64,000 nt of DNA, taken from NCBI RefSeq assembly GCF_029227915.1, contig NC_079887.1, positions 4,650,001 to 4,714,000 on the forward strand. The letters run 5' to 3'. Positions 26,740 through 38,600 of this stretch are shown in pieces. The notes under the pieces are model-generated. The model was not told the DNA's origin, searched no databases, and worked only from the letters and a program-made list of their open reading frames with translations. Position 1 is the stretch's first letter. The number at the start of each line of letters is the position of its first letter. The DNA comes from Hydractinia symbiolongicarpus. Taxonomy: Eukaryota; Cnidaria; Hydrozoa; Anthoathecata; Hydractiniidae. Both the position numbers and the translations under genes were made by a program.

Positions 26740-28777
26740 TTAAATTATTATTTCACCACTAAAGCCCATGAGTCTTGTAGTTTTTAAAAATGTTTTCATT
26801 TTTGATGAGACGCTGAATAAAAGGAGTTTAAGCGCCGGCAAACAAAAACCCGCGATTTTCCGTAAATCCCGGACTCGGCCCGTATAGTCAAAAGTATACA
26901 AAGAAAGTACCCAGGAAGTAAACTCATTTCCCAAACAATTTTTTAAATTATTTTTCACCACTAAAACGCAGGAGACTTGTAGTTTTCAGAAACGTTTTCA
27001 TTTTTGATGAAACGCTGAATAAAAGAAGTTTAATCGCCGGCAAATAAAAACCCGCGATTTCCCGTAAATCCCGGACTCGGCCCGTATAGTCAAAAGTATA
27101 CAAAGAAAGTACCCAGGGAGTAAACTCATTTCCCGAACGATTTTTTTAAATTATTTTTCACCACTAAAACGCAGGAGACTTGTAGTTTTCAGAAACGTTT
27201 TCATTTTTGATGAAACGCTGAATAAAAGAAGTTTAATTGCCGGCAAATGAAAACCCGCCATTTCCCGTAAACCCCGGACTTGGCCTGTATAGTCAAAAGT
27301 ATACAAAGAAAGTACCCAGGGAGTAAACTCATTTCCCGAACGATTTTTTAAATACTTTTTCACCACTAAAACGCATGAGACTTGTAGTTTTCAAAAATGT
27401 TTTCATTTTTGATGAGACGCTGAATAAAAGAAGTTTAATCGCCGGCAAACGAAAACCTGTGATATCCCGTAACTCCCGGACTCGGCCCGTATAGTCAAAA
27501 GTATACAAAGAAAGTACCCAGGGAGTAAAGTCATTTCCCGAACTATTTTTTAAATTATTATTTCACCAGTAAAGCCCATGAGACTTGTAGTGTTTAAAAA
27601 TGTTTTCATTTTTGATGAGACGCTGAATAAAAGAAGTTTAATCGCCGGCAAACGAAAACCTGTGATATCCCGTAAATCCCGGACTCGGCCCGTATAGTCA
27701 AAAGTATACAAAGAAAGTACCCAGGGAGTAAAGTCATTTCCCGAACGATTTTTTAAATTATTATTTCACCAGTAAAGCCCATGAGACTTGTAGTGTTTAA
27801 AAATGTTTTCATTTTTGATGAAACGCTGAATAAAAGAAGATTAATCGCCGGCAAATGAAAACCCGCCATTTCCCGTAAACCCCGGACTTGGCCTGTATAG
27901 TCAAAAGTATACAAACAAAGTACCCAGGAAGTAAACTCATTTCACGAACGATTTTTTAAATTATCTTTTCACCACTAAAACGCATGAGACTTGTAGTTTT
28001 CAAAAATGTTTTCATCTTTGATGAGACGCTAAGTAAAAGAAGTTTAATCGCCGGCAAACCAAAACCTGCGATTTCCCGTAAATTCCGGACTCGGCCCGTA
28101 TAGTCAAAAGTATACATACAGAGTAGCCAGGAAGTAAACTCATTTCCCGAACGATTTTTTAAATTATCTTTTCACCACTAAAACGCATGAGACTTGCAGT
28201 TTTCAAAAATGTTTTCATCTTTGATGAGACGCTAAATAAAAGAAGTTTAATCGCCGGCAAACGAAAACCCGCAATTTCCCGTAAACCCCGGACTCGGCCT
28301 GTATAGTCAAAAGTATACAAAGGAAGTACTCAGGCAGTAAACTCATTTCCCGAACGATTTTTTAAATTATTTTTTCTCTACTAAAGCGCATGAGACTTTC
28401 AGGTTTCAAAAGTGTTTTTATTTTTGATGAGACGCTGAATAAAAGAAGTTCAATCGCCGGCAAACGAAAACCCGCGATTTCCCGTAAATCCCGGGCTTAG
28501 CCCGTATAGTCGAATGTTTATGAAGAAAGTACCCTGGGAGTAAACTGATTTCCCGAACGATTTTTCAAATTATTTCTGCACCGCTAGAAGGAATTAGACT
28601 TGTAGTTTTCAAAAATGTTTTCATTTTTAATGAGACGCTTAATGAAAGAGGTTTAATTGCCGGCAAACGAAAACCCGCCATTTCCTGTAAATCCCGGGCT
28701 TGTCCCATATAGTTGAATGTATACAAAGAAAGTACCCTGTGAGTAAAGTCATTTCCGGAACGATTTTTTAAATTATC
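26740..28777. repeat. 2.04-kb block, copy B
   Basis: This copy matches 23,292-25,329 monomer by monomer at a constant 3,448-bp offset. Private changes include CAGGTTTCAAAAG near 28,401, TTTATGAAGAAAG near 28,518 and CTAGAAGGAATTAG near 28,585. The homology ends exactly where the 812-bp tandem duplication starts its second unit. Confidence 0.85.
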
Positions 28778-29589
28778 TTTTCACCACTAAAACGCATGAG
28801 ACTTGTAGTTTTCAAAAATGTTTTCATCTTTGATGAGACGCTAAGTAAAAGAAGTTTAATCGCCGGCAAACCAAAACCTGCGATTTCCCGTAAATTCCGG
28901 ACTCGGCCCGTATAGTCAAAAGTATACAAACAGAGTAGCCAGGAAGTAAACTCATTTCCCGAACGATTTTTTAAATTATCTTTTCACCACTAAAACGCAT
29001 GAGACTTGCAGTTTTCAAAAATGTTTTCATCTTTGATGAGACGCTAAATAAAAGAAGTTTAATCGCCGGCAAACGAAAACCCGCAATTTCCCGTAAACCC
29101 CGGACTCGGCCTGTATAGTCAAAAGTATACAAAGGAAGTACTCAGGCAGTAAACTCATTTCCCGAACGATTTTTTAAATTATTTTTTCTCTACTAAAGCG
29201 CATGAGACTTTCAGTTTTCAAAAGTGTTTTTATTTTTGATGAGACGCTGAATAAAAGAAGTTCAATCGCCGGCAAACGAAAACCCGCGATTTCCCGTAAA
29301 TCCCGGGCTTAGCCCGTATAGTCGAATGTTTATGAAGAAAGTACCCTGGGAGTAAACTGATTTCCCGAACGATTTTTCAAATTATTTCTGCACCGCTAGA
29401 AGGAATTAGACTTGTAGTTTTCAAAAATGTTTTCATTTTTAATGAGACGCTTAATGAAAGAGGTTTAATTGCCGGCAAACGAAAACCCGCCATTTCCTGT
29501 AAATCCCGGGCTTGTCCCATATAGTTGAATGTATACAAAGAAAGTACCCTGTGAGTAAAGTCATTTCCGGAACGATTTTTTAAATTATC
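27966..29589. repeat. Tandem duplication of an 812-bp 4-mer
   Basis: Units are 27,966-28,777 and 28,778-29,589. Each has the GCTAAGTAAAAG monomer, the GCTAAATAAAAG monomer, a CTCTACTAAAG monomer and a TTCTGCACCGCTAG monomer. The changes TTTATGAAGAAAG and CTAGAAGGAATTAG are in both units, but CAGGTTTC is only in the first and ACAAACAGAGTAGCC (for ACATACAGAG) only in the second. The duplication therefore arose after the former changes and before the latter. Confidence 0.92.
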
Positions 29590-31213
29590 TTTTCACCACT
29601 AAAACGCATGAGACTTGTAGTTTTCATAAATGTTTTCATTTTTGTTGAGACGCTGAATAAAAGAAGTTTAATCGCCGGCAAACCAAAACCTGCGATTTTC
29701 CGTAAATTCCGGACTCGGCCCGTAGAGTCAAAAGTATACAAAGAAAGTACCCAGGGAGTAAACTCATTTCCAGAACGATTTTTTAAATTATTTTTTCACC
29801 ACTAAAGCCCATGAGACTTGTAGTTCTTAAAAATGTTTTCATTTTTGATGAGACGCTGAATAAAAGAAGTTCAATCGCCGGCAAACGAAAACATGTGATA
29901 TCCCGTAAATCCCGGACTCGGCCCGTATAGTCAAAAGTATACAAAGAAAGTACCCAGGGAGTAAACTTATTTCCCGAACGATTTTTTAAATTATTATTTC
30001 ACCACTAAAGCCCATGAGACTTGTAGTTTTTAAAAATGTTTTCATTTTTGATGAGACGTTGAATAAAAGAAGTTTAATCGCCGGCAAACGAAAACCCGCG
30101 ACTTCCCGTAAATCCCGGACTCGGCCCGTATAGTCAAAAGTATACAAACAAAGTACCCAGGAAGTAAACTCATTTCCCGAACGATTTTTTAAATTATCTT
30201 TTCACCACTAAAACGCATGAGACTTGTACTTTTCAAAAATGTTTTCATCTTTGATGAGACGCTGAATAAAAGAAGTTTAATCGCCGGCAAACGAAAACCC
30301 GCATTTTCCCGTAAACCCCGGACTCGGCCTGTATAGTCAAAAGTATACAAAGGAAGTACTGAGGCAGTAAACTCATGTCCCGAACGATTTTTTAAATCAT
30401 TTTTTCTCTACTAAAGCGCATGAGACTTTCAGTTTTCAAAAGCGTTTTCATTTTTGATGAGACGCTGAAAAAAAGAAGTTCAATCGCCAGCAAACGAAAA
30501 CCGGCGATTTTCCGTAAATCCCGGGCTTAGCCCGTATAGTTGAATGTATACAAAGAAAGTACCCAGGGAGTAAACTTATTTCCCGAACGATTTTTCAAAT
30601 TATTTCTGCACCACTAGAACGAATGAGACTTGTAGTTTTCAAAAATGTTTTTATTTTTGATGAGACGCTGAATAAAAGAAGTTTAATCGCCGGGAAACAA
30701 AAACCTGCAATTTTCCGTAAATCCCGGACTCGGCCCGTATAGTCAAAAGTATACAAAGAAAGTACCCAGAGAGTAAACTCATTTCCCGAACGATTTTTTA
30801 AATTATTTTTTCACCAGTAAAACGCATGAGACTTGTAGTTTTCAAAAATGTTTTCATTTTTGATGAGACGCTGAATAAAAGAAGTTTAATCGCCGGCAAG
30901 GGAAAACCTGCGATTTCCCGTAAATCCCGGACTCGGCCCGTAAAGTCAAAAGTATACAAAGAAAGTACCCTGGGAGTAAGCTCATTTCCCGAACGATTTT
31001 TTATATTATTTTTTCAACACTAAAACGCATGAGACTTGTAGTTTTCAAAAATGTTTTCATTCTTGATGGGACGCTGAATAAAAGAAGTTTATTCGCCGGT
31101 AAACGAAAACCCGTGATTTCCCGTAAATCCCGAGCTTGGCCCGTATAGTCGAATGTATACAAAGAAAGTACCCTGTGAGTAAACTCATTTCCAAAACGAT
31201 TTTTTAAATTATC
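29590..31213. repeat. Transition segment from domain L to domain M
   Basis: It opens with the TTTTCATAAATG and AGTTCTTAAAAATG monomers, holds the last CTCTACTAAAG monomer and a TTCTGCACCACTAG monomer, and from about 30,810 passes into plain A and B monomers. Two of the last monomers have TTTTTTATATTATT with CAACACTAAAACG, a form that returns several times in domain R. A private TTGTTGAGACG change is at about 29,643. Confidence 0.75.
30406..30608. repeat. Last CTCTACTAAAG-subtype monomer; subtype confined to domain L
   Basis: This subtype combines CTCTACTAAAGCGCATGAGA, CTTTCAGTTTTCAAAAG, GAAGTTCAATCG and usually GGCTTAGCCCG. Starts of CTCTACTA in the window are at 16, 3,841, 6,273, 10,129, 12,562, 15,604, 17,833, 18,848, 22,902, 24,928, 25,943, 28,376, 29,188 and 30,406, and none later. 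Several spacings recur: 2,432-2,433 bp (12 monomers) three times and 1,015 bp (5 monomers) twice. It is usually followed by a TTCTGCACC monomer. Confidence 0.85.
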
Positions 31214-32431
31214 TTTTCACCACTAAAACGCATGAGACTTGTAGTTTTCAAAAATGTTTTCATTTTTGATGAGACGCTGAATAAAAGAAGTTTAATCGCC
31301 GGCAAACGAAAACCAGTGATTTCCCGTAAATCCCGGGCTTGGCCCGTATAGTCGAATGTATACAAAGAAAGTACCCTCTGAGTAAACTCATTTCCAAAAC
31401 GATATTTTAAATTATCTTTTCACCACTAAAACGCATGAGACTTGTACTTTTCAAAAATGTTTTCATTTTTGATGGGACTCTGAATAAAAGAAGTTTAATT
31501 GCCGGCAAACGAAAACCCGCGATTTCCCGTAAATCCCGGACTCGGCCCGTATAGTCAAAAGTATACAAAGAAAGTACCCAGGGAGTAAACTCATTTCCCG
31601 AACGATTTTTTAAATTATCTTTTCACCACTAAAACGCATGAGACTTGTAGTTTTCAAAAATGTTTTCTTTTTTGATGAGACGCTGAATAAAAGAAGTTTA
31701 ATCGCCGGCAAACGAAAACCCGTGATTTCCCGTAAATCCCGGGCTTGGCCCGTATAGTCGAATGTATACAAAGAAAGTACCCTGTGAGTAAACTCATTTC
31801 CAAAACGATTTTTTAAATTATCTTTTCACCACTAAAACGCATGAGACTTGTAGTTTTCAAAAATGTTTTCATTTTTGATGAGACGCTGAATAAAAGAAGT
31901 TTAATCGCCGGCAAACGAAAACCAGTGATTTCCCGTAAATCCCGGGCTTGGCCCGTATAGTCGAATGTATACAAAGAAAGTACCCTCTGAGTAAACTCAT
32001 TTCCAAAACGATATTTTAAATTATCTTTTCACCACTAAAACGCATGAGACTTGTACTTTTCAAAAATGTTTTCATTTTTGATGGGACGCTGAATAAAAGA
32101 AGTTTAATTGCCGGCAAACGAAAACCCGCGATTTCCCGTAAATCCCGGACTCGGCCCGTATAGTCAAAAGTATACAAAGAAAGTACCCAGGGAGTAAACT
32201 CATTTCCCGAACGATTTTTTAAATTATCTTTTCACCACTAAAACGCATGAGACTTGTAGTTTTCAAAAATGTTTTCTTTTTTGATGAGACGCTGAATAAA
32301 AGAAGTTTAATCGCCGGCAAACGAAAACCCGTGATTTCCCGTAAATCCCGGGCTTGGCCCGTATAGTCGAATGTATACAAAGAAAGTACCCTCTGAGTAA
32401 ACTCATTTCCAAAACGATATTTTAAATTATC
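31214..32431. repeat. Tandem duplication of a 609-bp 3-mer
   Basis: Units 31,214-31,822 and 31,823-32,431 each hold an AAAACCAGTGATT B-type monomer, an A monomer with CTTGTACTTTTC and AATTGCCGGC, and a B monomer with GTTTTCTTTTTTGATG. Differences are few: GGGACTCTG against GGGACGCTG in the second monomer, and CCCTGTGAG...ACGATTTTTT against CCCTCTGAG...ACGATATTTT at the end of the third. Confidence 0.92.
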
Positions 32432-33243
32432 TTTTCACCACTAAAACGCATGAGACTTGTAGTTTTCAAAAATGTTTTCATTTTTGATGAGACGCTGAAT
32501 AAAAGAAGTTTAATCTCCGGCAAACGAAAACCCGCGACTTCCCGTAAATCCCGGATTCGGCCCGTATAGTCAAAAGTATACAAAGAAAGTACCCAGGAAG
32601 TAAACTCATTTCCAGAACGATTTGTTAAATTATCTTTTCACCACTAAAACGCATGAGACTTGTAGTTTTCAAAAATGTTTTCATTTTTGATGAGACGCCT
32701 AATGAAAGTGGTTTAATCGCCGGCAAACGAAAACCCGTGATTTCCTGTAAATCCCTGGCTTGGCCCGTATAGTCGAATGTATACAAAGAAAGTATCCTTT
32801 GAGTAAACTCATTTCCAAAACGATTTTTTAAATTATCTTTTCACCACTAAAACGCATGAGACTTGTAGTTTTCAAAAATGTTTTCATTTTTGATGAGACG
32901 CTGAATAAAAGAAGTTTAATCGCCGGCAAGCGAAAACCTGCGATTTCCCGTAAATCCCGGACTCGGCCCGTAAAGTCAAAAGTATACAAAGAAAGTACCC
33001 AGGGAGTAAGCTCATTTCCCGAACGATTTATTAAATTATTTTTTCACCACTAAAACGCATGAGATTTGTAGTTTTCAGAAATGTTTTCATTTTTGATGAG
33101 ACGCTTAATGAAAGTGGTTTAATCGCCGGCAAACGAAAACCCGTGATTTCCCGTAAATCCCGGGCTTGGCCCGTATAGTCGAATGTATACAAAGAAAGTA
33201 CCCTCTGAGTAAACTCATTTCCAAAACGATATTTTAAATTATT

Positions 33244-34054
33244 TCTGCACCACTAAAACGCATGAGACTTGTAGTTTTCAAAAATGTTTTCATTTTTGAT
33301 GGGACGCTGAATAAAAGAAGTTTAATTGCCGGCAAACGAAAACCCGCGATTTCCCGTAAATCCCGGACTCGGCCCGTATAGTCAAAAGTATACAAAGAAA
33401 GTACCCAGGGAGTAAACTCATTTCCCGAACGATTTTTTAAATTATCTTTTCACCACTAAAACGCATGAGACTTGTAGTTTTCAAAATTTTTTTCTTTTTT
33501 GATGAGACGCTGAATAAAAGAAGTTTAATCGCCGGCAAACGAAAACCCGTGATTTCCCGTAAATCCCGAGCTTGGCCCGTATAGTCGAATGTATACAAAG
33601 AAAGTACCCTCTGAGTAAACTCATTTCCAAAACGATATTTTAAATTATCTTTTCACCACTAAAACGCATGAGACTTGTAGTTTTCAAAAATGTTTTCATT
33701 TTTGATGAGACGCTGAATAAAAGAAGTTTAATCTCCGGCAAACGAAAACCCGCGACTTCCCGTAAATCCCGGATTCGGCCCGTATAGTCAAAAGTATACA
33801 AAGAAAGTACCCAGGGAGTAAACTCATTTCCCGAACGATTTTTTAAATTATTTCTGCACTACTAGAACGAATGAGACGTGTAGTTTTCAAAAATGTTTTC
33901 ATTTTTGATGAGACGCTTAATGAAAGAGGTTTAATCGCCGGCAAATAAAACCCGCGATTTCCCGGAAATCCCGGGCTTGGCCCGTATAGTCGAATGTATA
34001 CAAAGAAAGTACCCTCTGAGTAAACTCATTTCCAAAACGATATTTTAAATTATT
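33244..34054. repeat. 811-bp 4-mer, copy 1 of 3
   Basis: The unit is an A monomer starting TTCTGCACCACTAAAACG with AATTGCCGGC; a B monomer with TTCTTTTTTGATG; an A monomer with AATCTCCGGC and GCGACTTCCCG; and a B monomer starting TTCTGCACTACTAGAACG with GGCAAATAAAACCC and the 15-bp near-palindrome. The unit is one base short of 4 x 203 because AAATAAAACCC lacks an A. This copy has private AAAATTTTTTTC and CCCGAGCTTGG changes. Confidence 0.92.
33956..33970. other. 15-bp near-palindrome GATTTCC-c-GGAAATC in a diagnostic monomer
   Basis: A single T-to-G change turns the usual GATTTCCCGTAAATC into GATTTCCCGGAAATC, which has perfect 7-bp arms and one central base. I find the exact form at 33,956, 34,767, 35,578, 38,824, 41,056, 43,491, 49,985, 53,436, 60,135 and 63,180, and a one-base variant (AATTTCC) at 45,317. 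In all of them the type-B CCCGGGCTTGG follows directly. The monomer is a useful phase marker because it recurs about once per large block in domains M and R; I did not see it in domain L. Confidence 0.75.
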
Positions 34055-34865
34055 TCTGCACCACTAAAACGCATGAGACTTGTAGTTTTCAAAAATGTTT
34101 TCATTTTTGATGGGACGCTGAATAAAAGAAGTTTAATTGCCGGCAAACGAAAACCCGCGATTTCCCGTAAATCCCGGACTCGGCCCGTATAGTCAAAAGT
34201 ATACAAAGAAAGTACCCAGGGAGTAAACTCATTTCCCGAACGATTTTTTAAATTATCTTTTCACCACTAAAACGCATGAGACTTGTAGTTTTCAAAAATT
34301 TTTTCTTTTTTGATGAGACGCTGAATAAAAGAAGTTTAATCGCCGGCAAACGAAAACCCGTGATTTCCCGTAAATCCCGGGCTTGGCCCGTATAGTCGAA
34401 TGTATACAAAGAAAGTACCCTCTGAGTAAACTCATTTCCAAAACGATATTTTAAATTATCTTTTCACCACTAAAACGCATGAGACTTGTAGTTTTCAAAA
34501 ATGTTTTCATTTTTGATGAGACGCTGAATAAAAGAAGTTTAATCTCCGGCAAACGAAAACCCGCGACTTCCCGTAAATCCCGGATTCGGCCCGTATAGTC
34601 AAAAGTATACAAAGAAAGTACCCAGGGAGTAAACTCATTTCCCGAACGATTTTTTAAATTATTTCTGCACTACTAGAACGAATGAGACGTGTAGTTTTCA
34701 AAAATGTTTTCATTTTTGATGAGACGCTTAATGAAAGAGGTTTAATCGCCGGCAAATAAAACCCGCGATTTCCCGGAAATCCCGGGCTTGGCCCGTATAG
34801 TCGAATGTATACAAAGAAAGTACCCTCTGAGTAAACTCATTTCCAAAACGATATTTTAAATTATT
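34055..34865. repeat. 811-bp 4-mer, copy 2 of 3
   Basis: Same four monomers as the preceding copy at exactly 811 bp. It keeps AAAAATTTTTTC in the second monomer, one step closer to the usual AAAAATGTTTTC than copy 1, so copies 1 and 2 share a change that copy 3 lacks. TTCTGCACTACTAG is at 33,851, 34,662 and 35,473. Confidence 0.92.
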
Positions 34866-35625
34866 TCTGCACCACTAAAACGCATGAGACTTGTAGTTTT
34901 CAAAAATGTTTTCATTTTTGATGGGACGCTGAATAAAAGAAGTTTAATTGCCGGCAAACGAAAACCCGCGATTTCCCGTAAATCCCGGACTCGGCCCGTA
35001 TAGTCAAAAGTATACAAAGAAAGTACCCAGGGAGTAAACTCATTTCCCGAACGATTTTTTAAATTATCTTTTCACCACTAAAACGCATGAGACTTGTAGT
35101 TTTCAAAAATGTTTTCTTTTTTGATGAGACGCTGAATAAAAGAAGTTTAATCGCCGGCAAACGAAAACCCGTGATTTCCCGTAAATCCCGGGCTTGGCCC
35201 GTATAGTCGAATGTATACAAAGAAAGTACCCTCTGAGTAAACTCATTTCCAAAACGATATTTTAAATTATCTTTTCACCACTAAAACGCATGAGACTTGT
35301 AGTTTTCAAAAATGTTTTCATTTTTGATGAGACGCTGAATAAAAGAAGTTTAATCTCCGGCAAACGAAAACCCGCGACTTCCCGTAAATCCCGGATTCGG
35401 CCCGTATAGTCAAAAGTATACAAAGAAAGTACCCAGGGAGTAAACTCATTTCCCGAACGATTTTTTAAATTATTTCTGCACTACTAGAACGAATGAGACG
35501 TGTAGTTTTCAAAAATGTTTTCATTTTTGATGAGACGCTTAATGAAAGAGGTTTAATCGCCGGCAAATAAAACCCGCGATTTCCCGGAAATCCCGGGCTT
35601 GGCCCGTATAGTCGAATGTATACAA
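34866..35625. repeat. 811-bp 4-mer, copy 3 of 3 (right end altered)
   Basis: The order is the same; the second monomer has the common AAAAATGTTTTC. Towards the end the fourth monomer departs from the unit: GTATACAAAGAAATTACCCAGGG replaces GTATACAAAGAAAGTACCC followed by TCTGAG, and a GCCCATGAG monomer follows. The same altered segment recurs around 41,056-41,300, so this edge has been copied into domain R. Confidence 0.88.
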
Positions 35626-38600
35626 AGAAATTACCCAGGGAGTAAACTCATTTCCCGAACGATTTTTTATATTATTTTTTCACCACTAAAGCCCATGAGA
35701 CTTGTAGTTTTTAAAAATGTTTTCATTTTTGATGAGACGCTGAATAAAAGAAGTTCAATCGCCGGCAAACGAAAACCCGTGATTTCCCGTAAATCCCGGG
35801 TTGGCCCGTATAGTCGAATGTATACAAAGAAAGTACCCTGTGAGTAAACTCATTTCCAAAACGATATTTTAAATTATCTTTTCACCACTAAAACGCATGA
35901 GACTTGTAGTTTTCAAAAATGTTTTCATTTTTAATGAGACGCTGAATAAAAAAAGTTTAATCGCCGGCAAACGAAAACCCGCCATTTCCCGTTAACCCCG
36001 GACTCGGCCCGTATAGTCAAAAGTATACAAAGAAAGTACCCAGGGAGTAAGCTCATTTCCCGAACGATTTTTTATATTATTTTTTCAACACTAAAACGCA
36101 TGAGACTTGTAGTTTTCAAAAATGTTTTCATTTTTGATGGGACGCTGAATAAAAGAAGTTTAATCGCCGGCAAACGAAAACCCGCGATTTCCCGTAAATG
36201 CCGGACTCGGCCCGTATAGTCAAAAGTATACAAAGAAAGTACCCAGGGAGTAAACTCATTTCCCGAACGATTTTTTAAATCATCTTTCCACCACTAAAAC
36301 GCATGAGACTTGTAGTTTTCAAAAATGTTTTCATTTTTGATGGGACGATGAATAAAAGAAGTTTAATCGCCGGCAAACGAAACCCCGCGATTTCCCGTAA
36401 ATCCCGGACTCGGCCCGTATAGTCAAAAGTATACAAAGAAAGTACCCAGGGAGAAAACTCATTTCCCGAACTATTTTTTAAATCATCTTTCCACCACTAA
36501 AACGCATGAGACTTGTAGTTTTCAAAAATGTTTTCATTTTTGATGGGACGATGAATAAAAGAAGTTTAATCGCCGGCAAACGAAAACCCGTGATTTCCCG
36601 TAAATCCTGGGCTTGGCCCATATAGTCGAATGTATAGAAAGAAAGTACCCTGTAAGTAAACTCATTTCCAAAACGATTTTTTAAATTATCTTTTCACCAC
36701 TAAAACGCATGAGACTTGTAGTTTTCAAAAATGTTTTCATTTTTGATGAGAGGCTGAATAAAAGAAGTTTAATCGCCGGCAAACGAAAACCCGCGATTTC
36801 CCGTAAATCCCGGACTCGGCCCGTATAGTCAAAAGTCTACAAAGAAAGTACCCAGGGAGTAAACTAATTTCCCGAACGATTTTTTAAATCATCTTTCCAC
36901 CACTAAAACGCATGAGACTTGTAGTTTTCAAAAATGTTTTCATTTTTGATGGGACGATGAATAAAAGAAATTTAATCGCCGGCAAACCAAAACCCGTGAT
37001 TTCCCGTAAATCCCGGACTCGGCCCGTATAGTCGAATGTATACAAAGAAAGTACCCTGTGAGTAAACTCATTTCCAAAACGATTTTTTAAATTATCTTTT
37101 CACCACTAAAACGCATGAGACTTGTAGTTTTCAAAAATGTTTTCATTTTTGATGAGAGGCTGAATAAAAGAAGTTTAATCGCCGGCAAAGGAAAACCCGT
37201 GATTTCGCGTAAATCCCGGGCTTGGCCCGTATAGTCGAAGGTATACAAAGAAAGTACCCTCTGATTAAACTCATTTCCAAAGCGATATTTTAAATTATCT
37301 TTTCACCACTAAAACGCATGAGACTTGTAGTTTTCAAAAATGTTTTCATTTTTGATGAGACGCTGAATAAAAGAAGTTTAATCGCCGGCAAACGAAAACC
37401 CGCGACTTCCCGTAAATCCCGGATTCGGCCCGTATAGTCAAAAGTATACAAAGAAAGTACCCAGGGAGTAAACTCATTTCCCGAACGAGTTTTTAAATTA
37501 TTTCTGCACTACTAGAACGAATGAGACGTGTAGTTTTTAAAAATGTTTTAATTTTTAATGAGACGCTTAATGAAAGAGGTTTAATCGCCGGCAAATAAAA
37601 CCCGCGATTTCCCGTAAATCCCGGGCTTGCCCCGTACAGTCGAATGTATACAAAGAAAGTACCCTGTGAGTAAACTCATTTCCAGAACGATTTTTTAAAT
37701 TATCTTTTCACCACTAAAACGCATGAGACTTGTAGTTTTCAAAAATGTTTTTATTTTTGATGGGACGCTGAATAAAAGAAGTTTATTTGCCGGCAAACGA
37801 AAACCCGCGATTTCCCGTAAATCCGGGACTCTGCCCGTATAGTCAAAAGTATACAAAGAAAGTACCCAGGGAGTAAACTCATTTCCCGAACGATTTTTTA
37901 AATTATCTTTTCACCACTAAAACGCATGAGACTTGTAGTTTTCAAAAATGTTTTCATTTTTGATGAGACGCTTAATGAAAGTGGTTTAATCGCCGGCAAA
38001 CGAAAACCCGTGATTTCCCGTAAATCTCTGGCTTGGCCCGTATAGTCGAATGTATACAAAGAAAGTACCCTTTGAGTAAACTCATTTCCAAAACGATTTT
38101 TTAAATTATCTTTTCACCACTAAAACGCATGAGACTTGTAGTTTTCAAAAATGTTTTCATTTTTGATGAGACGCTGAATAAAAGAAGTTTAATCGCCGGC
38201 AAACGAAAACCCGCGACTTCCCGTAAATCCCGGATTCGGCCCGTATAGTCAAAAGTATACAAAGAAAGTACCCAGGGAGTAAACTCATTTCCCGAACGAT
38301 TTTTTAAATTATTTTTTCACCACTAAAACGCATGAGATTTGTAGTTTTCAGAAATGTTTTCATTTTTGATGAGACGCTTAATGAAAGTGATTTAATCGCC
38401 GGCAAACGAAAACCCGTGATTTCCCGTAAATCCCGGGCTTGGCCCGTATAGTCGAATGTATACAAAGAAAGTACCCTCTGAGTAAACTCATTTCAAAAAC
38501 GATATTTTAAATTATCTTTTCACCACTAAAACGCATGAGACTTGTAGTTTTCAAAAATGTTTTCATTTTAGATGGGACGCTGAATAAAAGAAGTTTAATT

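Larger units (their letters stand above)
1..30810. repeat. Array domain L: heterogeneous monomers with nested higher-order repeats
   Basis: This part mixes ordinary A and B monomers with subtypes rare or absent further right: monomers beginning GCCCATGAG with TTTTTAAAAATG, monomers with CGCAGGAGAC and CAGAAACG, monomers with CCTGTGATATCCCG, monomers beginning TTCTGCACCACTAGAACG, and monomers beginning CTCTACTAAAGCGCATGAGA. Many are 202 bp because they lack one T before CACCAC. The subtypes are in ordered blocks, described separately. The last CTCTACTAAAG monomer starts at 30,406, and ordinary A monomers take over from about 30,810, so the right edge is fairly sharp. The wide variety suggests this side has been homogenised less recently than the right side (inference). 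Confidence 0.85.
30811..36280. repeat. Array domain M: simpler A/B monomers in 3-mer and 4-mer repeats
   Basis: Monomers here have standard CACCACTAAAACGCATGAG starts and belong mainly to types A and B. Local markers are CTTGTACTTTTC, GTTTTCTTTTTTGATG, AATCTCCGGC, TTCTGCACTACTAGAACG and a one-base-shorter GGCAAATAAAACCC. The CTCTACTAAAG subtype of domain L is gone. The GGGACGATG and TCTTTCCACCAC subtypes that mark domain R have not begun; they start at 36,281-36,350. The domain holds two 609-bp blocks and three 811-bp blocks. Single GCCCATGAG monomers near 35,690 and 41,170 show that L-type material reaches into this part and beyond as isolated copies. Confidence 0.8.

Noticed and set aside
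408-28000. Many minus-strand open frames of 64-73 codons, one per monomer, in domain L, often overlapping the next by 14 bases
   Set aside because: Each spans one monomer and is a near-copy of the others because the DNA is repeated. The period of 202-203 bp changes frame at every monomer, so no longer protein is possible. Frame-breaking indels and stops occur freely between copies, and there is no ribosome-entry or promoter context. Ribo-seq or proteomics would be needed to revive this.
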